This document shows positions 16,701 to 31,700 of a DNA stretch of 64,000 bases, in pieces. The stretch is from contig OX459099.1 of assembly GCA_949775045.1 (NCBI GenBank), positions 2,450,501 through 2,514,500 of the forward strand, written 5' to 3'. The translations under genes and the position numbers were made by a program. How positions within the stretch are numbered: the first letter of the stretch is position 1; every line of letters starts with the position of its first letter. The stretch comes from Metridium senile. Its lineage: Eukaryota > Cnidaria > Anthozoa > Actiniaria > Metridiidae. The notes beneath the pieces were generated by a model that was not told where the DNA came from, ran no database searches, and was given only the letters and a program-made list of their open reading frames with translations.

Positions 16701-19700
16701 CTGGTCTAAAATAGTATATTTTCACTACCTGTCCAGGGATTATAGGGGCCAGCCACATATGCCGACCATCATTAGTATCATTCACGCCATCAATCAGCTT
16801 ATCAGGGGTTCTGATATCATCTGTCACGCCATCCAACACATTCACGCTGTGTGGATGGGCTGTCATATTGCTTTCCGTTAAGTGAATCCTGTAGCCATTT
16901 TCATCATAGAATTGGATGCCATTGAGACCTATATAGTAAGGGTCACCCCAGCTTGACAGTAGTTGGAATTGAAAAACAACTGAGAGGGAAGTTAAAGAAT
17001 TGAAATAGAAAGGTTTTTTGTCTTATTACAAATTATAAATAAATGCCAGTGAACGAATGCTAATGAATGGATAAATGAATAAGCAAATGAAGAAATAAAT
17101 AAAATGAATGAATGAATGAATGAACAAACAAATGGATGAATGATTATATGAATGAGCTATTGAATTATATATAAATTGATCAAAGTTGGGTGAGTGAATG
17201 GACAATTGAGAATAAATTAATCAAGAACTGAATGTGGATTGAATAAACAAACAAGTCAATAAACCAATCAATCAATCAAGAAATTAAAAAATAATAATAA
17301 TAATAATAACAAGGATACATCCTGTTGGCATCAGGGTTGGTTCATAGTCTGGTATCAGCTTCTTGATATTTACTCTGCTTTCAGGCCTACAACAAGAAAC
17401 ATTCAATACATTGATAAACAAGTACTTGTCTCTTTCAGGCATAGGATTGACCTTTTTCTCGAATCAAAAAGGTCAATACATCTCTAGATAACAGGACAGG
17501 TATACACCTAATTCAATAATCGTTGTCGCAATCAAAACTACAGTCCACACTCTGAAGCCTGCAAAGGACGTCGGTAATATCAACATAATTTGAGATTTTT
17601 TTTTTTTTTTCAAGAAATATTTGTTTCATCATCTACCACTGCAACAACTTGTTATGGTCATATAATACAAACACGTACAATTAAAATATGTTATGAATAT
17701 ATCGATAACAAGAGAATAAATACCAACATCCTTTGCAGGCTTCAAAGTGTGGATTGTAGCTTGGATTACAACAACGATTATTGAAATAGGTGTAGTTTAT
17801 AAGGTACAATGCACAGAGTATACCACTATACAGATCTGAGGGTAAACTTGTGTGTGCGATACAGTCTGTTGGCAAAACAGCTGTTATTCATATTGAGACT
17901 TACCTTCTATTAGGTTCACTGTCTGCTGAAGCAGTTGCCACATGACGTAAAGATGGTGCTGCTGACTTCACAAAGTAAACGTCTTGAGCAAAATCAAAAT
18001 ACATGTTACCAGGCCCTGAACGTAAAAAAAGAAATATTAGTGAAAGATTGAAAACAATATCATTATGACAAATGAATATTGCTATAATCAAAATGGTGGT
18101 GATGATAATGACAATTAAAATGACAACATCAATCCTGAAAATATGTGATGATGAAGCTGATGATAATGATGGTGATGATAATGAATGATGTTGACTTCAA
18201 TACAAAACAAATGATGTTTCTTTATTATAAAAACAAAAGATTGAGTTACCTTTTCTGAGGAGAATGCCATCACTAGGTGAAAGCACTCTTCCATCTAACT
18301 TCACATGTACCAATTTGGCCTGGAAGCAAAGAAGTATGTTATATATTTATTCATCCATCCATTCAATTATTCATTTATTAATCTATTCATCCATTTAATC
18401 TATTCATCCATCCATACATACATTCATCCATCTTTTTATTAATCTTTTCATCCAGTTATTCATCCATCCATTCATTTATTCATTTTTCATTCTCAAATAT
18501 TTATTAAAGAAAAAAGAGCATCAGCATTAAGCGTCAGGACTTCCTTCAGCTACAAGTAAGCAGATATCTCAGCCGACAATGCACTCTTTCCCACCCCTCC
18601 TCCTCAATCCTCTGTTTTAAGGGTACATAAAGCTACTCAAAACTACACAGAAAAGAAAGAAGTCGAAACAAGTGTGAGGCCATTTATTCATTCACTCAAT
18701 CATCTGTTTGTAGGGTTATCTTAAGCTTTCGTTGGGCACCGACATCATCAGAGGAGTGAAAGGATCTATTCCACTATTTATTTATTTATTCATTCATTCA
18801 TTCATCTATTTATTCATTCATTCACTCAATCATCTATTCATTCATTCATTCATTCATTCATTCATTCATTCATTCATTCATTCATTTATAAATACAATTC
18901 ATTTTTTCTTAGTACTTACCCCTCTAAAGGTATCATCATGTGACTTGTTATAGTTCCATACCCTCATTCCCATTAGCTGTGTCCTATGCCGCAGGTCAAT
19001 AGTTAGGGTGTGGTCCTCACCCTCGTTAAAAGGGATCAGCCACATATGTTCATCAGAAGTCGTAACATTCATACCATCAATTATTCTAGAATGACAAAGT
19101 ACACAATTTATGTCTACTGAACAAAATATTTAACATGTATTTAACACAACATATTTAACAAATCTTACAGTACGGACACTCCAACCGGGACCACTTAGAC
19201 AAAACTGTCCAATCAAAAAACATTTAACCAGACAGAGATTGAACTGATAACAGCATAAGCCAATCAGATTATAGTGTTCTCATGCTCATAACATTCTTAA
19301 ACTGAAAGCTGCAATATGTCAGATTGGTTGATAATCAATTCATCTAATATAAAGTGGTCCTGGTTGGAGTGTCCGCACTGTAATAGATCTTTCCCCAATA
19401 AACTACTTTACTAATGCAAATTTTCTCTCTTTCCAGTTTACTCAGGGGACAAATTTGTTGAATTGATGAGACAATATGTGGCCGTGCAACACCATTTTGC
19501 CCACATGACTTATCATGAAGCAAGTCTAGGCTGGAGTAGATAAATCTATATATTAATAGTATTTAAGCCACTCCAGTATTAACTTGGGTCTAATGTTTTC
19601 TGAGCAACTATGAAGCAAATTTGGGAAAGTTTTATTGTTTGAGGTCTTACTTGACGTCCCTCTAATGTTTTTATTTATTTATTTTTATTTTGTTTTTACT

Positions 19701-22700
19701 TGTCTAATGTACGGTCATCCTCATCATAGTTTGGTAGGTCATTCAGATCTCTTGGATTCGCCTGTAGATAACAGCAACAATATCAACATTAATTAGATCC
19801 TCAAAAACTTACAGTAAAACCAAAAAATATATCTTTTACATTTATTTACAGACATCTCCACATAATGTACCCTCTTTTATCTCATAAAATCACTGACAAA
19901 TACATTATTTGCATTTTGTAAAAGACAAAGAACAATTATATAAATTTAGAGGGCTGCCTTTTTCTTAGATTTTTAACTATTTAGTGTTACACTGGCTTGT
20001 TAATTAATAAGGTTTTCATTCATTCATTCATTGTACAATCTACAATTTACAAGAATACTGTGTAATTGTACTATATACCACATTACATTGCATTACCTCC
20101 ATCATATTAAAGGCTACTGGTACTGTTTCCATGTTGGGTCCAAATAACTCAAGCCCTGTTAAGCCCATGTAGTAAGGGTCCCCCCATGTAGCCACAAAAC
20201 ACAGCTCAAGGACTAAAACAAAAATGTCAAACAAAATTAAAAACTGAATACAAACCCACATGATTAGCCTCCTCCGCAGGTGTCTCCGCTTCGTTTTCTT
20301 TTCTTTTCTTTTATTGGGCTTCCTGTCTCTAGAGACCGGGAGGGACTGAGGCCCCACAGGAGAATTTCTTGTGGGGACCAATCCCCCTCGGTCAAATGAC
20401 AAAGGGATCCCATGAGAGAGAAAAGAAAAGGAAAGGGTTGCCTGAGGAGGAGGCTACCACATGATCACATGATAGCTTTTTACACTGGAATTAAAACCAC
20501 TCATACATCACTCACAGACAGCATCAAGAAAACAATAAGTTTTCTTCATACGTAACAAGTGGATATTAACTGTTATAATCTTACCTTGTCCATATGGAAT
20601 GCTATCTTCTGAGGTCTGCTCCACATCATCTGAAGATTGAATTGATTATAATATTATACAATAAAGAATGACAAAACTAATTATGTTAGTATCATAAATA
20701 CTAACCATCATGCATCATCACCACCCTTGTCATCATCACCAGCAGTAGTAGCACCATCATTATCTCCATCAATACCATTATCAAACAGGCATCAACATCA
20801 TAATTAATGCCATTACTGTCATCATCATCATCACAATATTTATATCATCATCACTATTCATCATTATCATCATCACTATTCATCATCATCATCATCACTA
20901 TTCATCATCATCATCATCACTATTCATCGTCATCATCATCATCATCACTATTCATCGTCATCATCATCACTATTCATCGTCATCATCATCATCACTAATC
21001 ATCATCACTATTCGCATCATCATAATCATCACTATTCATCATCAAAATCATCACTATTCATCATCATCATCATCACTATTCATCATCACTATTCATCATC
21101 ATCATCATCACTATTCATCGTCATCATCATCATCACTAATCATCATCACTATTCGCATCATCATAATCATCACTATTCATCATCAAAATCATCACTATTC
21201 ATCATCATCATCATCACTATTCATCATCATCATCATCACTATTCATCATCATCATCATCACTATTCATCATCATCATCATCATCACTATTCATCATCATC
21301 ATCACTATTCATCATCATCATATTCATTATCACTATTCATCATCATCATCATCACCACAATAATAATTATAATTATTATAAAATTATAATTAATCAACTC
21401 CATTTCAATACCTGTGATCTCTTCATCCTCCTCATCAGTAGTTCTTCTTTGTCTTGCACGAGTGAATGGTCGATCATCATTATCCTGAAATTACAATCAA
21501 ACCAAAAGCATTTTAATTTAACTACTTTTGAAAACAGGAATGTAAGTAAGCCAAGAAAAGCGATACAGTTGAACCCTGCCTTACGGCCACCCGCTTAATA
21601 TATATGGCTACCCCATTAATACAACCACTTTGAACTGTCCCTTCGGTGGCCAGATTAACGGGGTTCCACTGTAAGTGATAAGTGACTTTGACTATGATTA
21701 GTTTAAACTACTTCAGGTAACCTTGCACATTTTTCTTTTACATTAAAATATTCAATTGTGTATATTCAGAAATCATGGAGTAAATAAAGATAAATAAAAT
21801 GTAAGCAGTAGTAAACAGTCCAATGACTGATATATACCTCATCATCACCCCTGTTGGGAGTAGAGGGTCGTTCATATTCTTGACTGTACATCAAACTATC
21901 TTCCTCGTCAGGTATCTCATATGTCTGATCATAAAGGGACATGGCATCTAGAATCTCTTCATCCATTGTGAATAAGATAGTCTATGGATCCAAAATCATT
22001 CAATCAGATAGAGAAAGGCAATGGGATGAAAGAACATAATATGAGACTGGAAAGGATGGCTAGTGATATGATTGGAAAGGGGAAAATAGATTGAAATAGA
22101 ATATGAAAAAGAAGTATTTATGGGAGGGGAGGGGAAAAGAAGACAATGGGATTAAAGAACACAAAATGAGAATGGAAAGGATGGCTAGTGATTTGAAAGG
22201 GAAAAATAGATTGAAATAGAATATGAAAAAAAGGAATAAACATAATGGGAAGGGATGGGAAAAGAAGTCAATGGGATGAAAGAACACAAATTGAGAATGG
22301 AAAGGATGGCTAGTGATTTGAAAGGGAAAAATAAATTAAAATAGAATATGAAAAAAAGTAATAAACATAATGGGAGGGAAGGGGAGGGGAAAAGAAGTCA
22401 ATGGGATTGAAGAACATAAAATGAGATGGGAAAGGATGGCTAGTGATTTGAAAGGGAAAAATAGATTGAAACAGAATATGAAAAAATAAATAAAAAAGGC
22501 TGTAATAAAAATGGAAACAAATTATGAGAGAATAGATGAAAGTAATAAAAAAGGCTATAGTACTAAAAATGGGGGAGAATAGATGAAATTTATAAATATG
22601 AAAATAATAATGGGGAAAAAAAGTTATTGAAATATGATAGAAATAGTAAAAAATGAATTGTTATTTATATCATCTAATATGAAAGTAAATGTATGACAAC

Positions 22701-25700
22701 TAGACTAAAAGTCTTATTTACAGAAATTACATATAACTTACATCTCCAAATGGTTCATCTTGACCAAGGGTACCAGTTGCCCTTTAAAAAAGGAAAGCAA
22801 TCAGTTGAAATTCTACTAAATATACACGTTGAATTACAGTAAAGGGATTTTATGGCAGCCATGTTTGTGGTACGAAATGTAGGGATGTTTTGAAAAATGT
22901 TGAAAAATGACCAAAATTGACATTTTTTTCTTACCCTGGGTATAGGAAAAATGTCAAATTTTTGACCAAGTCATGTTGGTGATTTTCTTATCAATTTTTA
23001 CTGGCAATCATTCTAGGATTAATCAGATATGAAACAGACCTTCAATCAGATAGTTTGTGGGTAAGAGCTTTTCTCTCGAAGAACTTAAATCATTTCTTTT
23101 GAAAAAACATGGTTATGCTATTAAATCCCTCTATATATAGACAACAAGTAAACATCATGTATAGATATTGTAACAGTGTTACAATTAGATTGGTTTTTTG
23201 ACACTTAAATTTTAAATGAAAACGATAAGTTCTCAGACGTTTCGATTGGTGCGCACGCTAATTTGTAACTGTTTTTAAGTTTGCGCATGCAAACATTGCT
23301 TCACACTGAAGATGATCATAGACTTGATTGAAACGTCTGAGAACTTATCGTTTTAATTTAAATGCTGGTGTCAAAAAAACAATCTAATTGTAACAATATG
23401 AACCTTCCTAGCAGCAACTTTAAAATATCATGACTTATTTATTGTATAGATCATTACCTTTGTATTTCACCTTCAAAGATGAGGTTATCATCCAAGGTAA
23501 TATCAATGTCTCTTGCACCACGGTATGAATGAATACGAGACTTGTTGTAGTTCTGAAAAGCATGTACAAAATGTTCTATTTTTAATAATAATAATAATAA
23601 TTTATTTCTAGTGCATCCCAATAATTCTTGATGCCCTTACAAATAAATATAAAAATACAAGCTCATATAAATATAGGAAGATATAAATAGGTATTTACAA
23701 ATAACTAATGCTCATACAGATGTAACAATAATTTTTAATATTTTTATTTTTAATATTGATGTTAAGGATGCAAATTATCAAATTAATTTAACTAAATAGG
23801 TATAGGCTGTTTCGACTATTAAAAAGATGCTGCTTATAAATTGTTTATACTGATGGTTTGAGCTATAAATGATATTGGTGAAAGATATTGGTGAATGATA
23901 TTGCCAACTGATTAGCTCAGTGGATAGAGCTGTGGATTACTGTGAGGAAGGTCTGGGTTCAAATCCCCGCCAGACCATTTCTCAGGGTCTTTAAATAATT
24001 GAGAAGAAGTTGCTGCCTTTGTTTCTTTAAAAATCTACAAATGGTTAGAACTTTATGTCCTCTCAGATAACAACGTAAAATGGAGGTCCCGTCTCTCAAA
24101 ATAGAAAAAAAAATTAGCAGCATTGAAGGACGTAAAAGAACTCTGTGTTCAGACATGGGTTGTATGGTGGCAGCTAATTAATGCGCCTTGATATACCTCA
24201 AACACGTTGAGTAAGAGCATTGAGCAGTTCTGGAAATGCGCTATATAAGAACTAGCCATTATATTATAATAATGATAATAATGTGATGTAAAGGTTGTTG
24301 ATTACTGCAATGCTTACAGTTTAAATCAATTCATAGTGAAATTAGCATATTGTCAGCTTCAAGTTTATCAGTCAAATGTCTAACTTTAGACATTACAGAA
24401 AAAGAAAAACATCAGAAGCACTATTTATTAAAGAACAAAAGCCTAGCTTGAATGAACAAGGACAATCGATTCCCTTGAGCCTCTTAAACTAATTTAGATT
24501 CATATTCAGTTCACTTTGCTGTAGATGGCCTTTGGATAAAGGCCGAAATATACAAAGTAATAAAAAATGACAAGCCTTCTCGCTTTCCTATTCATTATCA
24601 AACTGTATGCCCAAGTAAACATAATCAGTCAAATGACTGTCATGATTTACTGACATAAACTAAGGTTGGCATTAATTTACTTTACTTTACTTTTAAATAA
24701 AGTGCCAATCAAAACACCATGGGCACCTAGAAATATTTTAGAAATCGTTTATTATTTGTTGAACAACTCAGAAACAACTATATCACCACAATAATTTTGA
24801 CTGATGTGTAGTATGATAAACCTTTTGTAGTTAGAGTTATTGCAGATCGTGTGCCCATGGTTTTTTGATTCGCACTGTTATAACTCTATAATAATTGATG
24901 TTGAAATAGCAAATCTCCTTACCCAAATCCTAATCATTGCAATCTTGATAGGTTCTGTAAATGTAATAAGGATGTGATGGTTCTCTCTTTGAGTAAAAGG
25001 AGCCATCCATAAATGCATATCATCCCTGAAAAACAAATGCAGTGCTTATATGAGTAAATGGTACTACACCTAATTGCAAGAATGTTGTCCTGACTTTTGT
25101 AATTTAGTGGGAAAGGAATTAAATAAAAGACAAAAGAAGAGCACTCAAGCTGAAATCTTTCTTTTGTTATTCCTTTGTTACTAAATTACTAATGTTCTTT
25201 TTTCATATGACAACATTCTGACAAATAGGTGTATAGAAAAAAATAAAATACTGGTAAATCACTCTTTTAGTCAGACACTACTAATTGGACTGACTCAGAC
25301 ACGCACTCACTACCTCTACGTTAAATATTTTAGCACACAACTCTGCTCACTTGTTCATTTTTGCAGAGGGAGGAAAACTCAGTGGATAACCCAGAGAAAA
25401 ACCCTTGTGGCATAGGAGAGAACCTGGATCACAGAGGTGAGAGGCACACAGTAAAACCACTACATAACTATAACCAACTCATTGATAAAATCTTAATTTC
25501 CCATTCTTACCTAGTGCGAAAGATCCCATCTACCAAGTTTGTTACAACACGAGGATCACTGCCATAGTCTGGAAGGATGTTGATGTCCAACGGATCAGCA
25601 GTAATCTTAAGAAATTAATTGGAAATACATGTAAAACAAATGTTGATAAATATATGATATTATATTACATGTTATTGTTAAAACAATACATTAAAATTTT

Positions 25701-28700
25701 GTTAGTTATGATTGGTTTCCAGGCCTACCTCTTGTATTTTAGCTGGTTTTCCATATTCAGTGAAGATTTCAATACCATTCAGTCCAACATAATGCTTATC
25801 CCCCCATGTAGACAAGATATTGATTACTAATTGTTTGCCTTTAGGTAGGGTAGGGATCTCTTGGCTTCTGTGTACAACACTGGATAAAGAAATGAGAAAA
25901 AAATATATATATATATAATAATATTAAAAGATAAGATGTGGATTTATAATGATAGGTAGCTAGGGCTTCCCTTAAAAAAGACACAACAATGGATAGTTGA
26001 AAAAAGAATTTACTAAAATTTATTAGGCACTGTATATCAATATCATTATCGTCACCACCATCATTACCACCAGCACCATAATCACCACCAACATCACCAT
26101 TATTATCACAATCATGCATCATCATTATCACCAACATTATCTTTATGATAGAATTCTTCTACCATTGATGATCAAATAAGTAATAGACCATTACTAAACC
26201 ATTACTAAACCATAACTAAACCAAATTAAAGGGAAGAACAAAAAACATTTCAGGGAATCCCCCTTAAATGGGGAATCTCCAGTAGCCTATTACCCTTCAT
26301 CCATAGGTCTGAAGTCTGTTTGATCTGTTTGTTGTTCATTTCTTAGTTCTGGTCTGTTCACTTCACTTGAAAGAAATTTATCCAATGCATCATCTTAAAA
26401 ATAATATAAAATATGAGTCAGTACAGTATATATATTAGTGCTACACATCTCCGTGAGTGTGACCCCTTGCACTGTGCTCTTGATGACCCTCCCAAACCTT
26501 GTGTGGTGTATTCATTAGCAATATGCTGCCACACTGATCATGAGCTAAAGCTTCCCAGTTGTTGGGTCTACACAATATTCAATGATGGCACTTCAATACA
26601 TCACTGTATCGTTGAAGAAGTTGTCTGCAATTACGCTTCCCTAGTTTGAGTTTCATCTAGGGGAGAGTTCTGGGAATGTACTCTTTTTATTAGCAATAGG
26701 CTGCCACACTGGTCATGGGCTAGAGTTTCCCAGTTGCTGGGTCTACACAATATTCAATGATGACACTTCAATACATCACTGTATCGCTGAAGAAGTTGTC
26801 TGCAATTACGCTTCCCAGTTTGAGTTTCATCTAGGGGAGAGTTCTGGGGATGTACTCTTTTTATTAGCAATAGGCTGCCACACTGGTCATGGGCTAGAGT
26901 TTCCCAGTTGTTGGGTCTACACAATATTCAATGATGACACTTCAATACATCAGTGTATCAAGGAACAAGTTGTCTGCAATTACGCTTCCCAAATTTGAGT
27001 TTCATCTAGAGGAGAGTTCTGGGAATGTACTCTTTTTATTAGCAATAGGCTGCCACACTGGTCATGGGCTAGAGTTTCCCAGTTGCTGGGTCTACACAAT
27101 ATTCAATTATGACACTTCAATACATCACTGTATCGCTGAAGAAGTTGTCTGCAATTACGCTTCCCCAGTTTGAGTTTCATCTAGGGGAGAGTTCTGGGGA
27201 TGTACTCTTTTTATTAGCAATAGGCTGCCACACTGGTCATGGGCTAGAGTTTCCCAGTTGTTGGGTCTACACAATATTCAATGATGACACTTCAATACAT
27301 CAGTGTATCAAGGAACAAGTTGTCTGCAATTACGCTTCCCAAGTTTGAGTTTCATCTAGAGGAGAGTTCTGGGAATGTACTCTTTTTATTAGCAATAGGC
27401 TGCCACACTGGTCATGGGCTAGAGTTTCCCAGTTGCTGGGTCTACACAATATTCAATGATGACACTTCAATACATCACTGTATCGAGATAGAAGTTGTCT
27501 GCAATTACGCTTCCCCAGTTTGAGTTTCATCTAGGGGAGAGTTCTGGGAATGTACTCTTTTTATTAGCAATAGGCTGCCACACTGGTCATGGGCTAGAGT
27601 TTCCCAGTTGCTGGGTCTACACAATATTCAATGATGACACTTCAATACATCACTGTATCGTTGAAGAAGTTGTCTGCAATTACGCTTCCCCAGTTTGAGT
27701 TTCATCTAGGGGAGAGTTCTAGGGATGTAGTGAGTTAAGCCTGGTTCACACTGCATTATATATAATCTTAATCATAATCATAAGCAAAACAAAACAAAAG
27801 AAATTAGAAAAGGAAACACTTTGGTCTTTGTTTTCTAATTCCTCAGGGGATAATAAATCTTTTGTTTTCTTGCTTATGATTATGATTATGACGCTCGTGT
27901 GAACCAGGCTTCACATAAAGAATGAAATTGAACACTGCAGTCTCTAACCTTGACATTCCAGACTCATGTCTTTTGTTATACGACCCTTGTGAGACTTTTC
28001 AAACATTGACAGCACATTCCATGATTCTTCAAGACTGAGGCTCTGTTCCCTGTGGAATAAAATATAATATAATTACATTAATTTAACTATATAGCCCCCT
28101 CCAACCAAACAAAATAATAATTCAAAAATATGTTTCTTTTTTAAATTCATTAGACCCTTTGTGTCAGCTCTATTTATTATTTCAATATCCCATAGCACAA
28201 TCATTACCAGTAATAAAATAAACAAATTAAAGACAGTCAGAGAAGAGAGAAGAGAGATAAAAAAGTTTATTAAATGCAGCAAGTGCTCACATTCTCCATT
28301 GTTGTCTTTTGGATATTGAAGATTGATTGTGTTGCTGATCACCCAGTGGGCGTGGCTGTTCCACATGTTCAGGGGGCTGACTTGAGGGGATAGGGGAGGG
28401 GACTTTTTGTCTTGAATGTCTTGAATCTGGTCTTTTCTTCTAAAGAAAACAAATATAATAATTATAGATACTATTGGACAAAAATATAATATGAAAATGA
28501 TTATAGATACTAGTGGACACAAATATCATGTGAAAATGATTATAGAGTACTTACTGTGGCAGCGGTTGTTGAGTCTAAACATGTTGGGAGATCCCCCTCT
28601 TTACTGAAAATGAGAAAATCATTTTTTTTATTCAGCTTAAAAATTACAAAACTTAATTATAATGTACACATTGTTAGTTATCCTTTATCATGAGAAGTCA

Positions 28701-31700
28701 GTCACATTTGCATCACCAATATCACTACTATCATCATTAATAATAAACATAAAAAAATTACTCGATTCTGATTGGCTGATGAACAGTGCATTTTAGAGGT
28801 AATTCAGTGCAAAAATAAGGTAATACAGTGCAAATTACATTCTGTACAGTGCAAATTACAAAAAAATAAATCGATTATGATAGGCTTTATTCTTAAATCA
28901 TTTTAGTCACTAATGCTTGACAGTAATTTAAAAAACACTTTAAGTGGCAATTCTTTCAAAAATCGTCGAAAATTTGTAAGAAAAATACAAAAAAACGGAC
29001 CAAGTTTTGAGTGGAAAGTTTTGAATTTTCCGCTTGAGCTCGAGCGCGCGCTTACTTACGACATCAACACGTCATTTTTGGCGCAGGCTACTAGCCGAAA
29101 ACTGACCAAAACTGAGCTCGAGTTTTTTTCATGTATATTATTAATAAGTAATCATATGGTTTCTCATTCAATTACGGTCTTGTGCAATTTGTACTCTTTG
29201 AAAAACACACTCGTGCGAATTAATCCCAAATTGAACTCGAAACCATATGATTACCTATACTAATATCACCACCAGCATCATTTTTTCACTATCAAAATCA
29301 TCACATCCATTATCTTCATGCACCATCATCACCATAAAATGCTTATCTTACCGACTGGCAAAGTTTTCTGGCCATTTATCCTGTTTTCCAGAAGTACCAG
29401 GAAGGCTATAGCTACGTGCACCAGTACTTCTACACCTTGTTGTACCTGGTACAGGATCTGGACTTGCTCTTGCTCTCCTCTCTGTAGAACTTGAGCTTCT
29501 CTTTGGAGACTTAGATCTCTCATCTTCAATGAACAAAAAGACAAATAGATGAATGAATGGATGGATGGATGAATCAATGAGTTGAAGAGCAATCATGCTA
29601 ACATATTCACAACTTACAGTCATTTTTTGCACATTTACTTGCATCATCTTCTGTCAACCATATTGGACGAGACTTGGATCTAGAAGATGATCTTGACCTG
29701 AAAATACCAAAACAAACATGTTTGTCATCAGCTACAACTGATTACATCTTTAAAATTCATAGATCTTACGTTTTATTTATTATTCAATAGCGATATCAAT
29801 ATTTACCTTGGCTTTTTATTGTTCTCAAGCCATGGAGGTTTGTTGGGCAAGGCAGCTGAATCACCCCTGTAGTAAAGAATAATTATAATTATCCTCAGGA
29901 TAGTGAATAACAACATCAACTTTGTCTTGAATATTATTTATTGATATTCACCTCACCATCAGTGATTATGGAATGATTGGAAATGTTGTAAAAATGATTG
30001 CAATTGAGATATCAAGTTTAGTAATTAAATGTTGAAACTATGAAATTGGCAATATGGAAAAGAAAAAGATGGGAAATGAAGAAGAGTGACGCGAGAAAAT
30101 AGGAAATGAGAAAGAGGAATGAAAAATGAAAAGCAATATTAAATGGAAAGGCTTAAAAGAAAAAATGAATGGAGTATATACATGGGTCATTCCACGTGAG
30201 ACATTGTAATAATGAAAATTTGACAACATTAAAAAGCGTGCTCCAAAAAGAGAGTTAACTGACTAAGGTTCTCAATGTGATTTTACTGTAATATTATTTA
30301 TTCTATGTGATATTTACTAAGCAAATTAGGCAAATTTTTTTTTATTTGACTTACTGAATTTGCCATTTGTAATGTCCGTCACGTTTCTTGTAATGTCCGT
30401 CACGCTAAATATTCCCTTTTTTTTAAAAATAGAAAAAACAACTAAAAAATATAGGTCTTCAGTAAGAAAACTTAACCTATAACCAAATGCTAAAAAGAAT
30501 TTGTTTGCTATAAACCTCTCACAATTCACAGGAATTTCACTTCTAATTTACCCAACTGGAGTTAGTGGTAGTTTTAGCTGTAATGTCCGTCACGGTCCTT
30601 TTGGACAAAAAACTGACAAGTCGAAAAATTATTTCTGAAAACTTTTTTCATGCAAATTGTAGACAAGGTTCTAAGACAGTTGTGTGAAAAAATAAATTGT
30701 AAGATAATGCAACTGTGTATGAAACACAAGCTTATTTAGGTCTGTGAATGTAATGTCCGTCACGGTGGAATGGCCCACATGTGGGTGAACTAGAGGAAAG
30801 ATAAAATTATTTATGAAATATGAATAGCAGTCAGATACGTTTTAAGGAGCAAGGATGGCACAGTTGGCTAGTACGGTGTGAGAGGTCCCGAGTTCAATTC
30901 CCAGTGACCTTGCATCCTTGTTTCCGTGTAGCTTTAGGTAGCTTAGAATACCTGTAAAACAGAGCACTGATAGAGAGAGGGAAGTAAAATGAGTGCACCA
31001 TTGGCTCTCTGGAAGACTAGCTTCAGCTAAAGGGACTTCCGACGTAAAATAGAGTTATTTACTTTTTAACTAAGGAACTCAGAGAAAAGTCATTACAATT
31101 ACCCACCTCAAAGCATCTTCACTTATATTCACATTTGTACCAGTATTTGATGACAGATTAGGTGTGGAACTGGACCTGTTGAATATAACAAACACTACAC
31201 TTAGTAATTATTTCGCAAAAATTTCCCTATACATATAAAAAACATGCAAATAAAAATATAAATTCCACATGCATAATTATTACGAAAAAATTAACTACAT
31301 AATAACTATTAATAAAAAAAAACATTTAAAATCTCCTAATAATTCACAATAATTATTATTAATAATACATTAATACTAGTCAATCAGCATGAAACATAAA
31401 AATCCTATTTGTGTCAAATATATCATTAGTCGGGCTAGAGGGCCCGACTCTAGGTTTACCTTTTAGTCAATGTATCTATCTGTCATGTCGCGTATAGGCC
31501 CCATGAAGCTTTGCGAACGAACACAGGAAGCCCAAAGTAGAATTGTTTAGCCGGCCTGTGTTGATTCTATCACTAGCCCTACTTCACGCTCCTAGAGCGT
31601 CTAGTTTATTATAAATTTAATGATACTTGCCGTGTAACTAGTCTCCCTTCCGCTTGGTTAACCAGCTTCTTTGAAAGAGATCCAGCAAGACTTGCATGTC

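Larger units (their letters stand above)
13746..17386 (-). other. KATNIP: KATNIP exons 46-51: fourth module and C-terminus (aa 1523-1765)
   Basis: Exons 17319-17386, 16729-16979, 16357-16458, 15107-15264, 14270-14367 and 13746-13798. Motifs are [100 protein letters not shown] and [23 protein letters not shown]. The order and the final VDPALRPKT block match the vertebrate C-terminus. Confidence 0.92.
17904..20212 (-). other. KATNIP: KATNIP exons 41-45: third DUF4457-type module (aa 1348-1523)
   Basis: Exons 20097-20212, 19700-19761, 18920-19085, 18250-18319 and 17904-18015. Motifs are [100 protein letters not shown] and [13 protein letters not shown]. All match the KATNIP repeat pattern. Confidence 0.93.
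20585..22781 (-). other. KATNIP: KATNIP exons 37-40: acidic spacer (aa 1247-1348)
   Basis: Exons 22742-22781, 21838-21981, 21412-21484 and 20585-20629. Acidic segments include [31 protein letters not shown] and [15 protein letters not shown]. Phases link module 2 to module 3. Confidence 0.85.

Noticed and set aside
23909..23980. tRNA gene
   Set aside because: The A and B boxes are perfect, but the flanks do not form an acceptor stem and a SINE body follows, so it is a tRNA-derived SINE head.
26413..27698. Series of similar 67-80 aa frames suggesting a repeat protein
   Set aside because: The repeat unit is 174-175 bp, not a multiple of three, so each frame dies after about one unit and none continues.
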